Shown here one piece after another: positions 1 to 8,903 of a DNA stretch of 64,000 bases. The notes under the pieces were generated by a model that worked only from the letters and a program-made list of their open reading frames with translations, ran no database searches and was not told the DNA's origin. Where the stretch lies: positions 7,626,001-7,690,000 of the forward strand of contig CM066287.1 in NCBI GenBank assembly GCA_033816765.1. The letters run 5' to 3'. Source of the stretch: Nothopassalora personata (Eukaryota > Ascomycota > Dothideomycetes > Mycosphaerellales > Mycosphaerellaceae). The translations under genes were made by a program, and so were the position numbers. Numbering within the stretch: position 1 is the first letter of the stretch; each line of letters opens with the position of its first letter.

Positions 1-1110
1 CAGTGGTGTCTGTGTGCGGTTGCTGCGGCCTCTAGCAGTGCGGTGTGATTCTTGACGCTCGTTGCGACGCGGCAGTGGTCGGTTGTTGCGTCCTTGGTCA
101 TTGTCCTTGTCACCCGAGTCGTCGTCATCATCGCCATCGTCCCCACCTCCACCGCCGCCGCCGCCCACTGCCTCACGATACTGACGCTGGAGAGCTTCAA
201 GGGAAGTCTCACGTAGGACAGGGCGTGATTGGGAGCGGTGTGAGCGTGGTCGCGAATGGGTGCGGCCTCGAGAGCGTGAGCAGCGGGCATTGTTGTTGTC
301 CTCTGCTGCCTGCAGGCGAGTCTTCAACTGGGTGATCTCGTCTTGTAGTGTCTTGTTCTTGTTCTCGGCTGTTCGAGCCCTCTTCTTCTCTTGATTCGTG
401 ATGTCGGCGAACTTCTTGCATAGGTCGTTCGCAGCATCATACTTCTTCCGAAGCTCCTGCGCCTTAGTAGAGTCGGCGTTCTTGTCCTTGAGGTCTCGGG
501 CCATCTTGCTCAAAGCGGCCTTCTCGGTCTGCAGCATTCCATGAATGCGGTCGTATTCGGCGTACAGGGTGCGGTACTGGCTATTCTGATGTGCGTTCGC
601 GCGCTCGAGTACACTGAGCTGCTTACCCTTCATCACTGCTGTGTTGAATCCACGTAGGATGAAGTCATAGAGGGTCTTCGGGTGGTCCTTGACCAACTCG
701 ACGAGGTCGTCTAGCTCGACATCTGTGAAGTCGGCAGCGGCGATGTGTTCGGGTACGTCGAGCGATGTGAAGACCGTATGTTCTTGGCCCTCCTCTTGGA
801 GGACTTTCGGTTCGAAGAGATCTGTGAAGTCAACCTTTCCCTTTGCCTCGCTGTCCGATGCCTCTTCGTAAGCCTCGTCCAACTCTTGCTGAAGCGCGGC
901 ACCGGTGTCTACTGTGACTCGCCGGGTGTCGTCTCCTTGAGTCTGACTCTGAGGGAAAGAGGAAAGATCGGGGAAAAGAGAGGTGCGTGTACGCTTGCCT
1001 AGTGGCTTTGCCGGTGGCGGCATGCCGTTCTGTGCCTGTGTGTCCTGGGACATGTTGTCGGTGTCAACGCGACCTGTCGAGGTCTTTGCTGCGTTAGTTT
1101 CTCTAGGCAT
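1..1110 (-). CDS. Gag of element A' (3' end beyond window)
   Basis: The reading frame starts at an ATG at 1110 and stays open for 370 codons to the window edge. The start MPRETNAAK matches MPKETNAPK of the complete Gag at 8904. Shared blocks follow in the same order: TSLFPDLSSF, a DDTRRVTVDTG segment, an HIAAADF segment, a QYRTLYAEYDRIHGM segment, a long Lys/Glu-rich predicted coiled coil, then an Arg/Ser-rich tract and a poly-Gly/poly-Asp tract. Gag forms the virus-like particle that packages the element's RNA in the cytoplasm. The zinc knuckle expected at the C-terminus is beyond the edge. No stop codons or RIP signature are seen, so the gene looks functional as far as it can be read. Confidence 0.88.
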   Translation of the reverse strand, partial: MPRETNAAKTSTGRVDTDNMSQDTQAQNGMPPPAKPLGKRTRTSLFPDLSSFPQSQTQGDDTRRVTVDTGAALQQELDEAYEEASDSEAKGKVDFTDLFEPKVLQEEGQEHTVFTSLDVPEHIAAADFTDVELDDLVELVKDHPKTLYDFILRGFNTAVMKGKQLSVLERANAHQNSQYRTLYAEYDRIHGMLQTEKAALSKMARDLKDKNADSTKAQELRKKYDAANDLCKKFADITNQEKKRARTAENKNKTLQDEITQLKTRLQAAEDNNNARCSRSRGRTHSRPRSHRSQSRPVLRETSLEALQRQYREAVGGGGGGGGDDGDDDDDSGDKDNDQGRNNRPLPRRNERQESHRTARGRSNRTQTPL

Positions 1111-1254
1111 CTGCGCCTTTGCGCCTTGCCGTGTTCTGTGTCGAGTGCGACTCGGCGCGACTCTGCTATTGCGCCGTGCGCGTTCTGTTGTCTGTTCTGA
1201 GTGTTACGCGTCCCTTACCTAGATCCGTGATCTGGGTAGGGTGGTAGAACAAAC

Positions 1255-1437
1255 TGTAAGGGCGCGCGTACCAAAGGGTCCGAATGAGATAGTTGTTGTT
1301 CTACGAAGCTATGAAAGAGGAGCGCGAGGCGCGGCGGGTACTTAAGCTAACGCCAAGCCGCTAGTCCCGATGCAGAAGGTCCGAGGTTCACCCGGGACGA
1401 CGCATCGTCAGTGAAGGGTCGCGGGCTGCCCGTGACA
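1255..1437 (-). repeat. 5' LTR of A' (183 bp)
   Basis: Read on the minus strand it starts TGTCACGGGCAGCCC and ends CGCGCCCTTACA, as the 184-bp LTRs of element A do. Just inside it (1246-1253 on the plus strand) is GTAGAACA, complementary to TGTTCTAC within the LTR. This is the same self-priming arrangement described for element A. Confidence 0.9.
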
Positions 1438-3039
1438 GCCACTGGGCTGCCCCTTACAGCGCGCGCCTTACCTACTAGCCGCCTACTCCGCGCCTATCTT
1501 TAGTCTACGTAGCGCCTCTATATTACGCTCCTAAGGGATCTTACTTCTATTTTTATTTTTATTTATAGATACATAATCTTCTCTACTTCTATCTATATCT
1601 TATATCGCCTTTAGTAATGCCTTATATTTAGCTACTATACGCGTAGTATTTATAAATCCTTATACTAGCTTCTAGCTATTATACTCCTCTAGCTAGCTCT
1701 TCTATTATACTAGGTACTATACTTTACCCTTATACCTACGCTTTCCTAATATTACCGTAACTTTATATTTTCTATCCTTATTAGCGAGGGATATAGTACC
1801 TCTATCCTCCTTACTACCTATATAAGGCTTAAGAAGGAATATCTAGAATATATTATAGATTCTTATTCCTACTAGTAGTACTAGGTAGTACGCCTACGCG
1901 CTAATAGCGTTAATAATACGATAAGAACTAACGAACTTCGGGCCTATCTTCTTTTTTAGTAATACTAATTTTAGGTTCCTTATAGATAAGAAGACTATAT
2001 CACCTACGTAATAGCTCTTAGCCTTATAGGTCTTATTATAGTAGTAGGCTTAGTTATCTACTACGGTTTACTAGCGCTTCGTAAGCGTAGCGCGTATTTC
2101 TTATATATAGTTAACTAAGCCTATAGCTACTACTTAAGAGGTCTATATAGGAACCTAGACTTAGGAGCGACCCTTACCTAGTTCTCTACCTTTTCCCTAT
2201 TTACCCTTCTTAGTTAAAGCCTCTATAGTCTCTAACCTACGAACTACTTACGTATTATGGTCCTTCTATAGGTATCTACTTTAGTACTCCGTCCTAATAT
2301 AACCCTTCTTACCGTAGCTATAGTACTATACCTTTAACTTCTAGCTAGTCGTAGACGAGCTACCGGCGTCTCGCTACTAAATTGTACCTAAGGGGCCCGG
2401 TACTTAACTTAACTTCTATTACTTTAGGTAATTAACCCGCTTATATACGTCTTTAGCTTTACGTTTATAACGTATATACTATCCGCGGTCGTATCCTCCG
2501 CTACTACCTTAGCGCTTAGTACTTTTAATACGCGAGGCTAGAACTACTAGCTCTTCTCTAGTAGTAGGGATATTAAAGTAGCTAACGATAGTAGACCGTA
2601 AGCGAGGCGTAAGCTTTACTAATAGGTACTATATATAACACGCTTCTAAGAAATTACCTAACTAGTTCTCTATAATATCTAGCTTAGTATAAACTATTGT
2701 ACTATCTAGTTATTCTTCTATTCTATAACCTTATACTCTAATATAATATTAAGTACGCGGTTTATAGGATTCCTATATACGTTTCGATAGAACTCCTTAA
2801 GGTCCTAGTATATATGCCCTATAAGGTTAAAGATGCTATACTTAGCGTACTATCGCTTACTAACCTCTCCGCTAAGGTATATAACCCCGTATAGGATCTT
2901 TAACTCGTTCGTCGTATATATAGTACCTAAGATAGTAAAGATAAGTAAGAGTTCCTAAGGAATACTCTTACCTTCTTTATCGAGTCCCTCTTATAAGGCG
3001 TTAGCTCTTTTAGGTACGGTTAAGTTATATACGCTACGG
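1438..3039 (-). mobile_element. Gypsy element C1, left part (RIP-degraded, internally deleted)
   Basis: On the minus strand, 1500-2130 reads as the C-terminal part of an integrase (GPKFV-type GPY module) and a chromodomain-like region with many TAG/TAA stops. 2130-3039 matches 57660-58570 (element C2) closely and is the C-terminal half of Gag. The junction near 2130 joins integrase directly to gag, so protease, reverse transcriptase, RNase H and most of integrase are deleted. C1 resumes at 18392 after the B1 insertion. The left limit, near 1480, is unclear: 1438-1480 is GC-rich and matches nothing else here. Confidence 0.75.
2130..3039 (-). pseudogene. C1 gag, C-terminal half (RIP-killed)
   Basis: The minus-strand frame matches the gag of C2 at 57660-58570. 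It includes a zinc-knuckle region near 2285-2340, read as YxxYGKKGYYK, where Cys and His codons have become Tyr codons as RIP of TGY and CAY predicts. The rest of the same gag continues at 18392-18790, across the B1 insertion. Many TAG/TAA stops replace Gln and Trp codons. It is not functional. Confidence 0.7.
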
Positions 3040-3044
3040 CCGCG
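3040..3044. other. Target-site duplication of B1, left copy (CCGCG)
   Basis: CCGCG precedes the left LTR of B1 and recurs at 18387-18391 directly after the right LTR. The uninterrupted C2 copy has CTACGGCCGCGCCTCGTACT at the matching place, which confirms the insertion point. Confidence 0.93.
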
Positions 3045-3518
3045 TGTTAGGTTTAGTATAACCTAATAATATTACAAGTTAAGAAGACAAGCTTAATCGG
3101 GTTTATTCTCGGGCCGATAGGAAGTTAAGGGAGAGTAATAAAGTAATAGCTGTCTTGTCTTATAAAGACTAAGTAGCAGTAAGGTAGAGGTTAGGTTATA
3201 GTATATTCTAAACAGTAATATTAAACAGTAAGTTAAACGTATCGAAACTATAAGGGATTCTTAGCATTCCTAAATATAAAGGAGACTCGTATACTATCTA
3301 GTGTTAGGCGTCTATCTATCTATTCGACCGGTCGCCTAGTCGTATAGTCGTATACGACTATCCGCTACTCCTATAGTCGTGTTCGACTATGTACGAAGCG
3401 CGTAGTCGTGCACGTAACCCGTACGTAGGGTCCCCTCTTCTTTCTAGCGATTAGTTCTTATCTTCTAATTCTTCCTCATATACTACGTTCTATACCGTCC
3501 CTTATCCGAACCGTAATA
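3045..3518 (-). repeat. 3' LTR of B1 (474 bp)
   Basis: Plus-strand start TGTTAGGTTTAGTATAACC, end CCGAACCGTAATA. It matches 17913-18386 throughout apart from scattered C/T and G/A differences of RIP type. The U3 part holds several short inverted copies of TAGTCGTA/TACGACTA. The U5-proximal half (about 3045-3290) is shared with the LTRs of B2. Confidence 0.93.
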
Positions 3519-3582
3519 CTATCCCCCTTCCTACTAAAACTCGTCCCCGAGTTTTCTTTCTTCTTCTATAAGTTCCTATTTT

Positions 3583-4188
3583 TTACTATAAGCGGCGAGT
3601 AGCTAATACGTTAGGAGCGCCGCAAACGTTAAGTACTAGGTATTGAAGCCGAAGACCGCAAAATGCTATCCCTATATTCTAGTTGCCGAAAGGCTAGGGT
3701 GCCTAAAGGAAAGAAGAGTCCTCGTTATATAGTAGATGTGCGCTTTAAGTGTTACTTAGAGTACGTTCGTTAAGGGTATTAAGTATAACATTACCGTTAC
3801 GTAGACTAAGTAGGAGCGGCTTCGTAATTAGCGTTAAAAGCTAAAGCGAGAGCTTAATAAGACTAAAGTGAAGGTAACTAAGGCGATGTTAAAGGTACAT
3901 CGTCTTAGGAAACAGCTACGCGTTGCTAAGGATAGGGAGAAGAAGGCGATAGCGAAGGATTTTAAGGATCTTCGAAGTCTACTAAGCGTAGGTGTCGATG
4001 CCCTTTCCGCGCCTTCGTCCTATCTTCTCGTTCCTAAGGGTAGCCCTAAAGAGCTAGAGGGGGTTTTCTAGATGTCGATTCCTTCCTAGGAGGATCTCTC
4101 GATAATTCCGGATAACGCCCTCTAGTTATATCCGATCCTTAAGGAAGCCGTAGCGGCTTCTTCGAGCGCTAGCCCTTCTAGTAGATAA
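3583..4188 (+). pseudogene. Antisense ORF of B1: Cys-rich plus coiled-coil protein
   Basis: It lies between the 3' LTR and pol, on the strand opposite gag-pol. A Cys-rich segment near 3670-3790 reads PYSSC, then RFKC, then YVR before a run of basic residues. It has the same order as in B2 and D, with several Cys turned to Tyr by RIP. A basic, heptad-like stretch follows; 3868-4071 is still open and encodes RKQLRVAKDREKKAIAKDF. The frame can be followed to a TAA at about 4188. The start is not preserved and the left limit is approximate. The likely role is RNA or protein binding; no function is known to me. Confidence 0.6.
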
Positions 4189-4247
4189 GTATTAGTTCCT
4201 CGTAGGGGATATGTTCATGTAAGTTCTCCATTTCCCTTATTAAAACC

Positions 4248-4371
4248 GGTTATATAGCTTAGTAGTTAGAGCGTCGGGGTATAACCTATATATTAATAAA
4301 TTCTCCTTACCCTTAGGCGAAGGTTCGTTAAAGGTATCCTAAGGTCGTAGGTTCGATTCCTACTTTAACTA
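4248..4371 (+). tRNA. tRNA-like sequence with intron inside B1 (probably decayed)
   Basis: It folds as a canonical cloverleaf. The acceptor arm pairs GGTTATA (4248-4254) with TTTAACT (4364-4370), 6 of 7 pairs counting one G-T. The D arm is GCTT/GAGC with an 8-nt loop. The anticodon stem is TCGGG/CCTAA. The T arm GTAGG/CCTAC is perfect, with loop TTCGATT. A box and B box (GGTTCGATTCC) are present. About 52 nt (4285-4336) would be an intron after position 37. Spliced length is 72 nt. The anticodon now reads ATA; reversing RIP at TpG would give GTA (Tyr) or GTG (His). It sits 60 bp behind the antisense ORF on the same strand. Confidence 0.6.
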
Positions 4372-4399
4372 CTTTCTAGTAGATTAGTCTCTAGCGGAG

Positions 4400-7300
4400 G
4401 TCGATCTATTAGTACGTTTTTAGTACTCCTAGATCCTTTACTAATAGTTCTATAGGTGTTGTTTTAGTTCCTAGGTATTTTCTAATTCGTCGTATTCTTT
4501 CTACTTAATAAGGTATCGCTAACCTCTTCTATCTAGGATTTTTTTAACTTCGAATTCGTTCTCTACTTCCGGCTCGAAATAGAAGCTTTCCTAGTAGGGT
4601 GTTTCGGCGTCTACGGGTTCTAACTTAGAGATATAGAAGACTAGGTAGATTTTTGCGTTAGGTAGCAGCCGTAGACGGTTGTTAACTAGTCCTATAACTT
4701 TATCGATAAAAAATAGTCTAACCTTAACGTAATCTAGTTTCTTAGTCTATCTTCTTGTTTTTAAGTTTTTTATAAGGAGATAGACCTTATCCTCCTCTTT
4801 TAGTAGAGGTGCCATTTTTCTCGTGTCTTACCGTTATCGAGACAATTTTTATTATATATCTTCGATCGCCTTACGTATTTCTTTATATACTTCCTTAAGA
4901 GTATCCGTCGTTACGATTGCTCTTTCGGCTTATAGGTAGGATCTAGGTATTCCGAATAGGTTAGGATCTTTACTAAAGTTTGTATAGAATAGTATCGTTA
5001 AAGTTGTCTCTAATTTATAGTTGTTTAGTGCAATCTACGCTATTAGTAGTAATAAAACCTAGTTGTCTTATGCGTAGTTAATATAGTGTCGTAGGTATTG
5101 TTCTAGCGTTTAGTTTATCCTTTTAGTCTACTTGTCTATCTCCGGATAATATGCTATTAATAGCTTATGTTTAATTCCGATCGTTCCTATAAGCGTCTTC
5201 TAGTAGTTCAATGTAAATAGCTTATCTCTGTCCGTTATGAACGTTTAAGGGAATCCGTAGTATCGGATAAGTCTATCTAGTACGAGGTATCCGAGCTACT
5301 CTACATTATATGTTTCTAATGTAGGAATAAAGTGTGCGTATTTCGTAAGTCTATTAACTATAACTAGTATTATGTCGTATAGTTGTTTCGTGACTTAATC
5401 CCTTAACGGTAGGAGTTTCGTAATAAAGTCTATTATAACTTCGTTCTATAGTTTCGTCGGTAGCGTCCTAAACTATAGGTAACCGTATTTCGTATATCTC
5501 GTAGCCTTGTTTTGTTAGTAGTATACGTATTGTTTAATATAGCGTAATACCTTAAGTCTTATCTATAGGAATAAGAAGCTACGCTATATTAGGTCTATTG
5601 TCTTTAAAGTTCTAGGGTGTCCGTAAGTTAGTCCGTCGTAATGTTATCGTATATATTCTTCTTCTTAATTCTTTAGTACTTAGTATTTTCCTTGTAATAT
5701 AGGGAATTGTTCGTCCTTATCGCCTAATATCCGTACGATGTTATTAAATTCTCTTATATTAGCACTAAGACTTCCGTTGGGGTTCCTCTTTAATACTTTA
5801 TATTACACTAGTTCTTTTCCTTCTATATAGTCGCTTCTTTGACTTAGCGCGTCGGCGCGGCTATTCTCTCGTCCTAGAGTATATTTAATTTCGAACTTAT
5901 ACTGTCCTAGTAGCTCCGACTAGCGGGCTTGCCTCCGGGTAAGTTCTTTCGTCGTCGTAAAGTACGTAAGATTCTTATAGTTAGAAAGAATCGTTAACTT
6001 CGGTAGGCCCTCGACATATACTCTCTAATGTTATATAGTAGCAACAATAGCTAGAAGCTCTTTATTATAGATGTCGTAGTTCTGTTCCGCTATAGTTATT
6101 TTCCGGGAGTAATAGGCTACTAGGTGTCTCTACCTATCGTATGTCTATGTTAGATACGCGCCTATTGCTATATTAGACGTATCGGTCTCGATGTAAACTT
6201 CCTTACTACTATCGAATAGTCAAAGCGTAGGGGCTAATGCGTACTGCTCCTTAAGCTTATTAAACGCATTGATCTATTCCTTTCCCTATTTCTAAGTAAC
6301 GTCTTTCCTCGTAAGCATCGTTATTAGTGCTACTGTCCTTACGTAGTCCTTAATGAATTTCCGGTTATAGTTCGCTAGTCTAAGGAATAATTGTACGTCC
6401 TTAACTGTTTTTAGTTCTAGCTATTCTCTAATTAACTATGTTTTCGTAGGGTCGATTATTATTCCTATAGTGCTAATAATAAAGCCTAAGAATTTAACTT
6501 CTTTCTTATAGAATTCGCATTTCTCGAGTACTGTCTTAAATCCTAAACGCGTAAGTCGCTCGAATACGTCCTAGACTTGTTTTATGAAATTCTAAAGGGA
6601 TCCTTTCGTATAGACTAATATGTCGTCTATATAAGCGATAACGTATATATCGAGTAGGTCTCTAAGTGTCTCGTTAACAAGGTCCTAACAGGATGCGGGT
6701 GCGTTAGTTAATCCTATTAGCATAACTAAGAATTCGTAAAGTCCGTATCTTATTCTAAAAGCGGTTTTCTATTCTTCTCCTTCCGCTATCCGTATAGCGT
6801 AGAAGGTATCTCGTAGGTTAATCTTCGTATACTAGTTTAATCTAGTTAATCTATCTTATACTTCTTCGATGTTAGGTAGCGGGTATCGATTCTTAATCGT
6901 AATCTCGTTTAACTTCCTATAGTCTTGTACGAGTCGTAACTTCCCGTTTGCTTTTAGAACGAACATATATAGAGTTCCTACACTTAAGGTAGATCTTCTT
7001 ATCTATTCTTTAGCTAGCTTCTCCTTTAGCTATTCTCGTAGGGTCTATAGCTCTTTCTTAGACATTTAATATAGGGGTCCCTATAGAGGCTCTTTCCCTA
7101 GCTAAATGTTTATCTTATAATCCTATAGTTAGTACTTAGGTAAGGCATCCTTACCTCTTTCCTCTTTAAAGAGTCGCGACTACTTACAATACTCTTTAGA
7201 AATACTTAACTCTAAGATATTAGTATTCTTCGATGGTGCGTTACTTCTATTACTACTAGTAACTTCGTGGCCCGGCGGCCCTACGCTAGTGTCTATCCCG

Positions 7301-7770
7301 GTCGAAGGTGGTTCTTCTATCCTTCTATTTAGCGTAAGCTATATCCTATTTAGCTATCTCTTTGCCTTATCTACTAGCGAACGCTACCGCTACGTAGGCT
7401 AAATGTCGATAACGTAGTCGCATTCCCTAAATATAAGTACTCCTCTTCTCTAGTCGATTACTAGATTATGCTTTCTTAACTAAGGTATACCTAGTACGAT
7501 GTTATAACTAGCTATGTTAGTAACATCTAAGATAATTTCCTCGTAGTGCCGTTAGATAGCAAGTAGTAGCGGTATCGTCTCGCGCTCTACACTAGGTAAG
7601 GATAATCCGTCTACCGCAATTAATTTATAACCCTCTTTCTTCTTATAGGTAGCGATCCTATGTCTTGTAACAAATAATTTAGAGGTAAAGTTCCCGCTTA
7701 CTCTAGAATCTATTATAGCATCTGTCTTATGCCCGTTAACGATAATCTTAGTTCGAAACACTATTGGCGT
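4400..7770 (-). pseudogene. B1 pol (PR-RT-RH-IN-chromodomain), RIP-killed
   Basis: Reading leftwards, protease comes first: the surviving ORF 7552-7761 reads AIIDSRVSGNFTS, where DSG is now DSR. RT follows at about 6990-6330, RNase H at about 6250-5840, integrase at about 5600-4640, and a chromodomain at about 4560-4430 read as RYL, KGYD and LENT. Stops are almost all TAG or TAA at Trp/Gln positions. The same domains in the same order appear in B2 (plus strand) and D (minus strand). Confidence 0.85.
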
Positions 7771-8020
7771 TAGTAATGCTTAAGCCTTTTCTATGTTATA
7801 TAACTCCCTTCGGTCGCTTATTCCTAGGGAGTTAATCCTTTTCCCTATTCGTATATAGAACGTCGTGCTTCGTGTCTCGAGGCCTCCGCTTAAACCTAGC
7901 GCGAGCCTTTCTATGTCTATACCTATCTTCAGTAACGTTCCTAGATCTTCTACGTTTCTAAGTAGAGTGCGCGTGCGTGTTATACTACATTACGTAATTT
8001 ATTCGATATAAATGTTCCTA
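7771..8020 (-). pseudogene. B1 gag C-terminal fragment, left of nested insert
   Basis: Homologous to B2 gag at 30290-30540. Its bases 7808-8020 are repeated at 15851-16063 with RIP-type differences, so about 212 bp of gag flank the nested insert on both sides. Similarity to B stops at about 8020. Confidence 0.75.
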
Positions 8021-8550
8021 ATAGCGTGTAAGGGCACCTACTTAGGTAGTACGAAGTTGTTAGACAAGCTATCTAAGAGGTGCGCAAGGCGCGAGAAGTT
8101 GATATATAAGCCGAGGCACGCGGGTCGGCCCGGGCCCGGTTACGTAACTTGCTACGTTCACTCGCTATACGGCTATAGGCCGTTACACTACCCCCCCCCC
8201 TTCAAAACGGTCACTCCTGTGTGCCGTATTACCTATTACCTTACTATAGGCGTGTACGAACGCTATATTATCCTCCAATTTACTGTTTATCGCGTCGTCG
8301 TCGTCTAGGCCCGCGCTATGCGCTTCTACCGCTCTATCTCGGTCGCTAACTTAGCCTATATAGGATATGTTGCGCTAGCTGCAACGGTAAGCGAACTCCG
8401 CGAGAGAGCTCGTTACATCGGCTATTGCTTAGGTTACTAAAGAGCTACGGGGCCCTATATTAACTTACGCTAATAGAACCGTCGCAGTTACCGTACTAAG
8501 GGAAGCTTAATGCCCGTTTCGCGTGTTACTCGCACCTTACTAGTTATCGG
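8021..8550. repeat. Orphan LTR-like block between B1 gag and element A
   Basis: It is unrelated to the interior of B. From 8024 (TGTAAGGGC) the first 90 bases align loosely with the minus-strand LTR of the A family: an AGTTGTT block, AAGCTAT, an AAGAGG block and TTAAGC/ATAAGC occur in the same order. It is probably an LTR of a diverged relative, minus strand. The right end is undefined. A run of ten C lies at about 8191-8200. The composition is only lightly RIP-like. The 98-codon frame at 8012-8308 has no recognisable product. Confidence 0.4.
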
Positions 8551-8734
8551 TGTCACGGGCAGCCCGCGACCCTTCACTGACGATGCGTCGTCCCGGCGGA
8601 ACCTCGGACCTTCCGCATCGGGTTAGCGCGGCTTGGCGATGCTTTATCTATCCGCCGCGCCTCGCGCTCCTCTTTCGTAGCTTCGTAGAACAACAACTAT
8701 CTCATTCGGACCCTATGGTACGCGCGCCCTTACA
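8551..8734 (+). repeat. 5' LTR of A (184 bp)
   Basis: Starts TGTCACGGGCAGCCCGCG and ends CGCGCGCCCTTACA. Identical to 15667-15850 at every base compared. It contains GTAGAACAA at 8685-8693, the inferred start of R and the self-primer. Confidence 0.96.
8685..8693 (+). promoter_or_regulatory. Self-primer sequence in LTR (inferred RNA 5' end)
   Basis: GTAGAACAA is the exact complement of TTGTTCTAC at 8737-8745. By analogy with Tf1, the folded-back 5' end of the RNA would prime minus-strand DNA synthesis, which predicts that transcription starts at or near 8685. Confidence 0.6.
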
Positions 8735-8736
8735 GT

Positions 8737-8745
8737 TTGTTCTAC
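8737..8745 (+). other. Primer-binding site (self-priming type)
   Basis: It begins 2 nt after the 5' LTR. There is no TGG start, as a tRNA primer site would have; instead it pairs for 9 bp with 8685-8693. The same pairing is kept in A' (1246-1253 with its LTR). Self-priming is established for Tf1 of fission yeast and inferred for related chromoviruses. Confidence 0.65.
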
Positions 8746-8903
8746 CTCCCTACCCAGATCGCGGATCCAGGTAAGGGACGCGTAACAACAGGAACAGACT
8801 CACAGAACCGCGCACGGCGTAGATACAGAACTCGCGACTCGCAACATCGCAACAGAGGCAAACGGATTCAGAACACGGAACACGGTAAGGCACTAAGCAA
8901 CAG

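Larger units (their letters stand above)
1..1437 (-). mobile_element. Ty3/gypsy element A' (partial, runs off left edge)
   Basis: This is the 5' portion of an LTR retrotransposon read on the minus strand: 5' LTR at 1255-1437, leader at 1111-1254, and an open gag from 1110 to the window edge. Its LTR is roughly 90 percent identical by eye to that of element A at 8551, and its Gag aligns with A's Gag end to end. It is therefore a sister subfamily, not a copy of A. CA and TG dinucleotides are normal, so it has escaped RIP. Pol and the 3' LTR lie outside the window. Confidence 0.9.

Noticed and set aside
8012..8308. 98-codon plus-strand frame in the orphan block
   Set aside because: It starts in B1 gag sequence and crosses the junction at 8021; no recognisable product.
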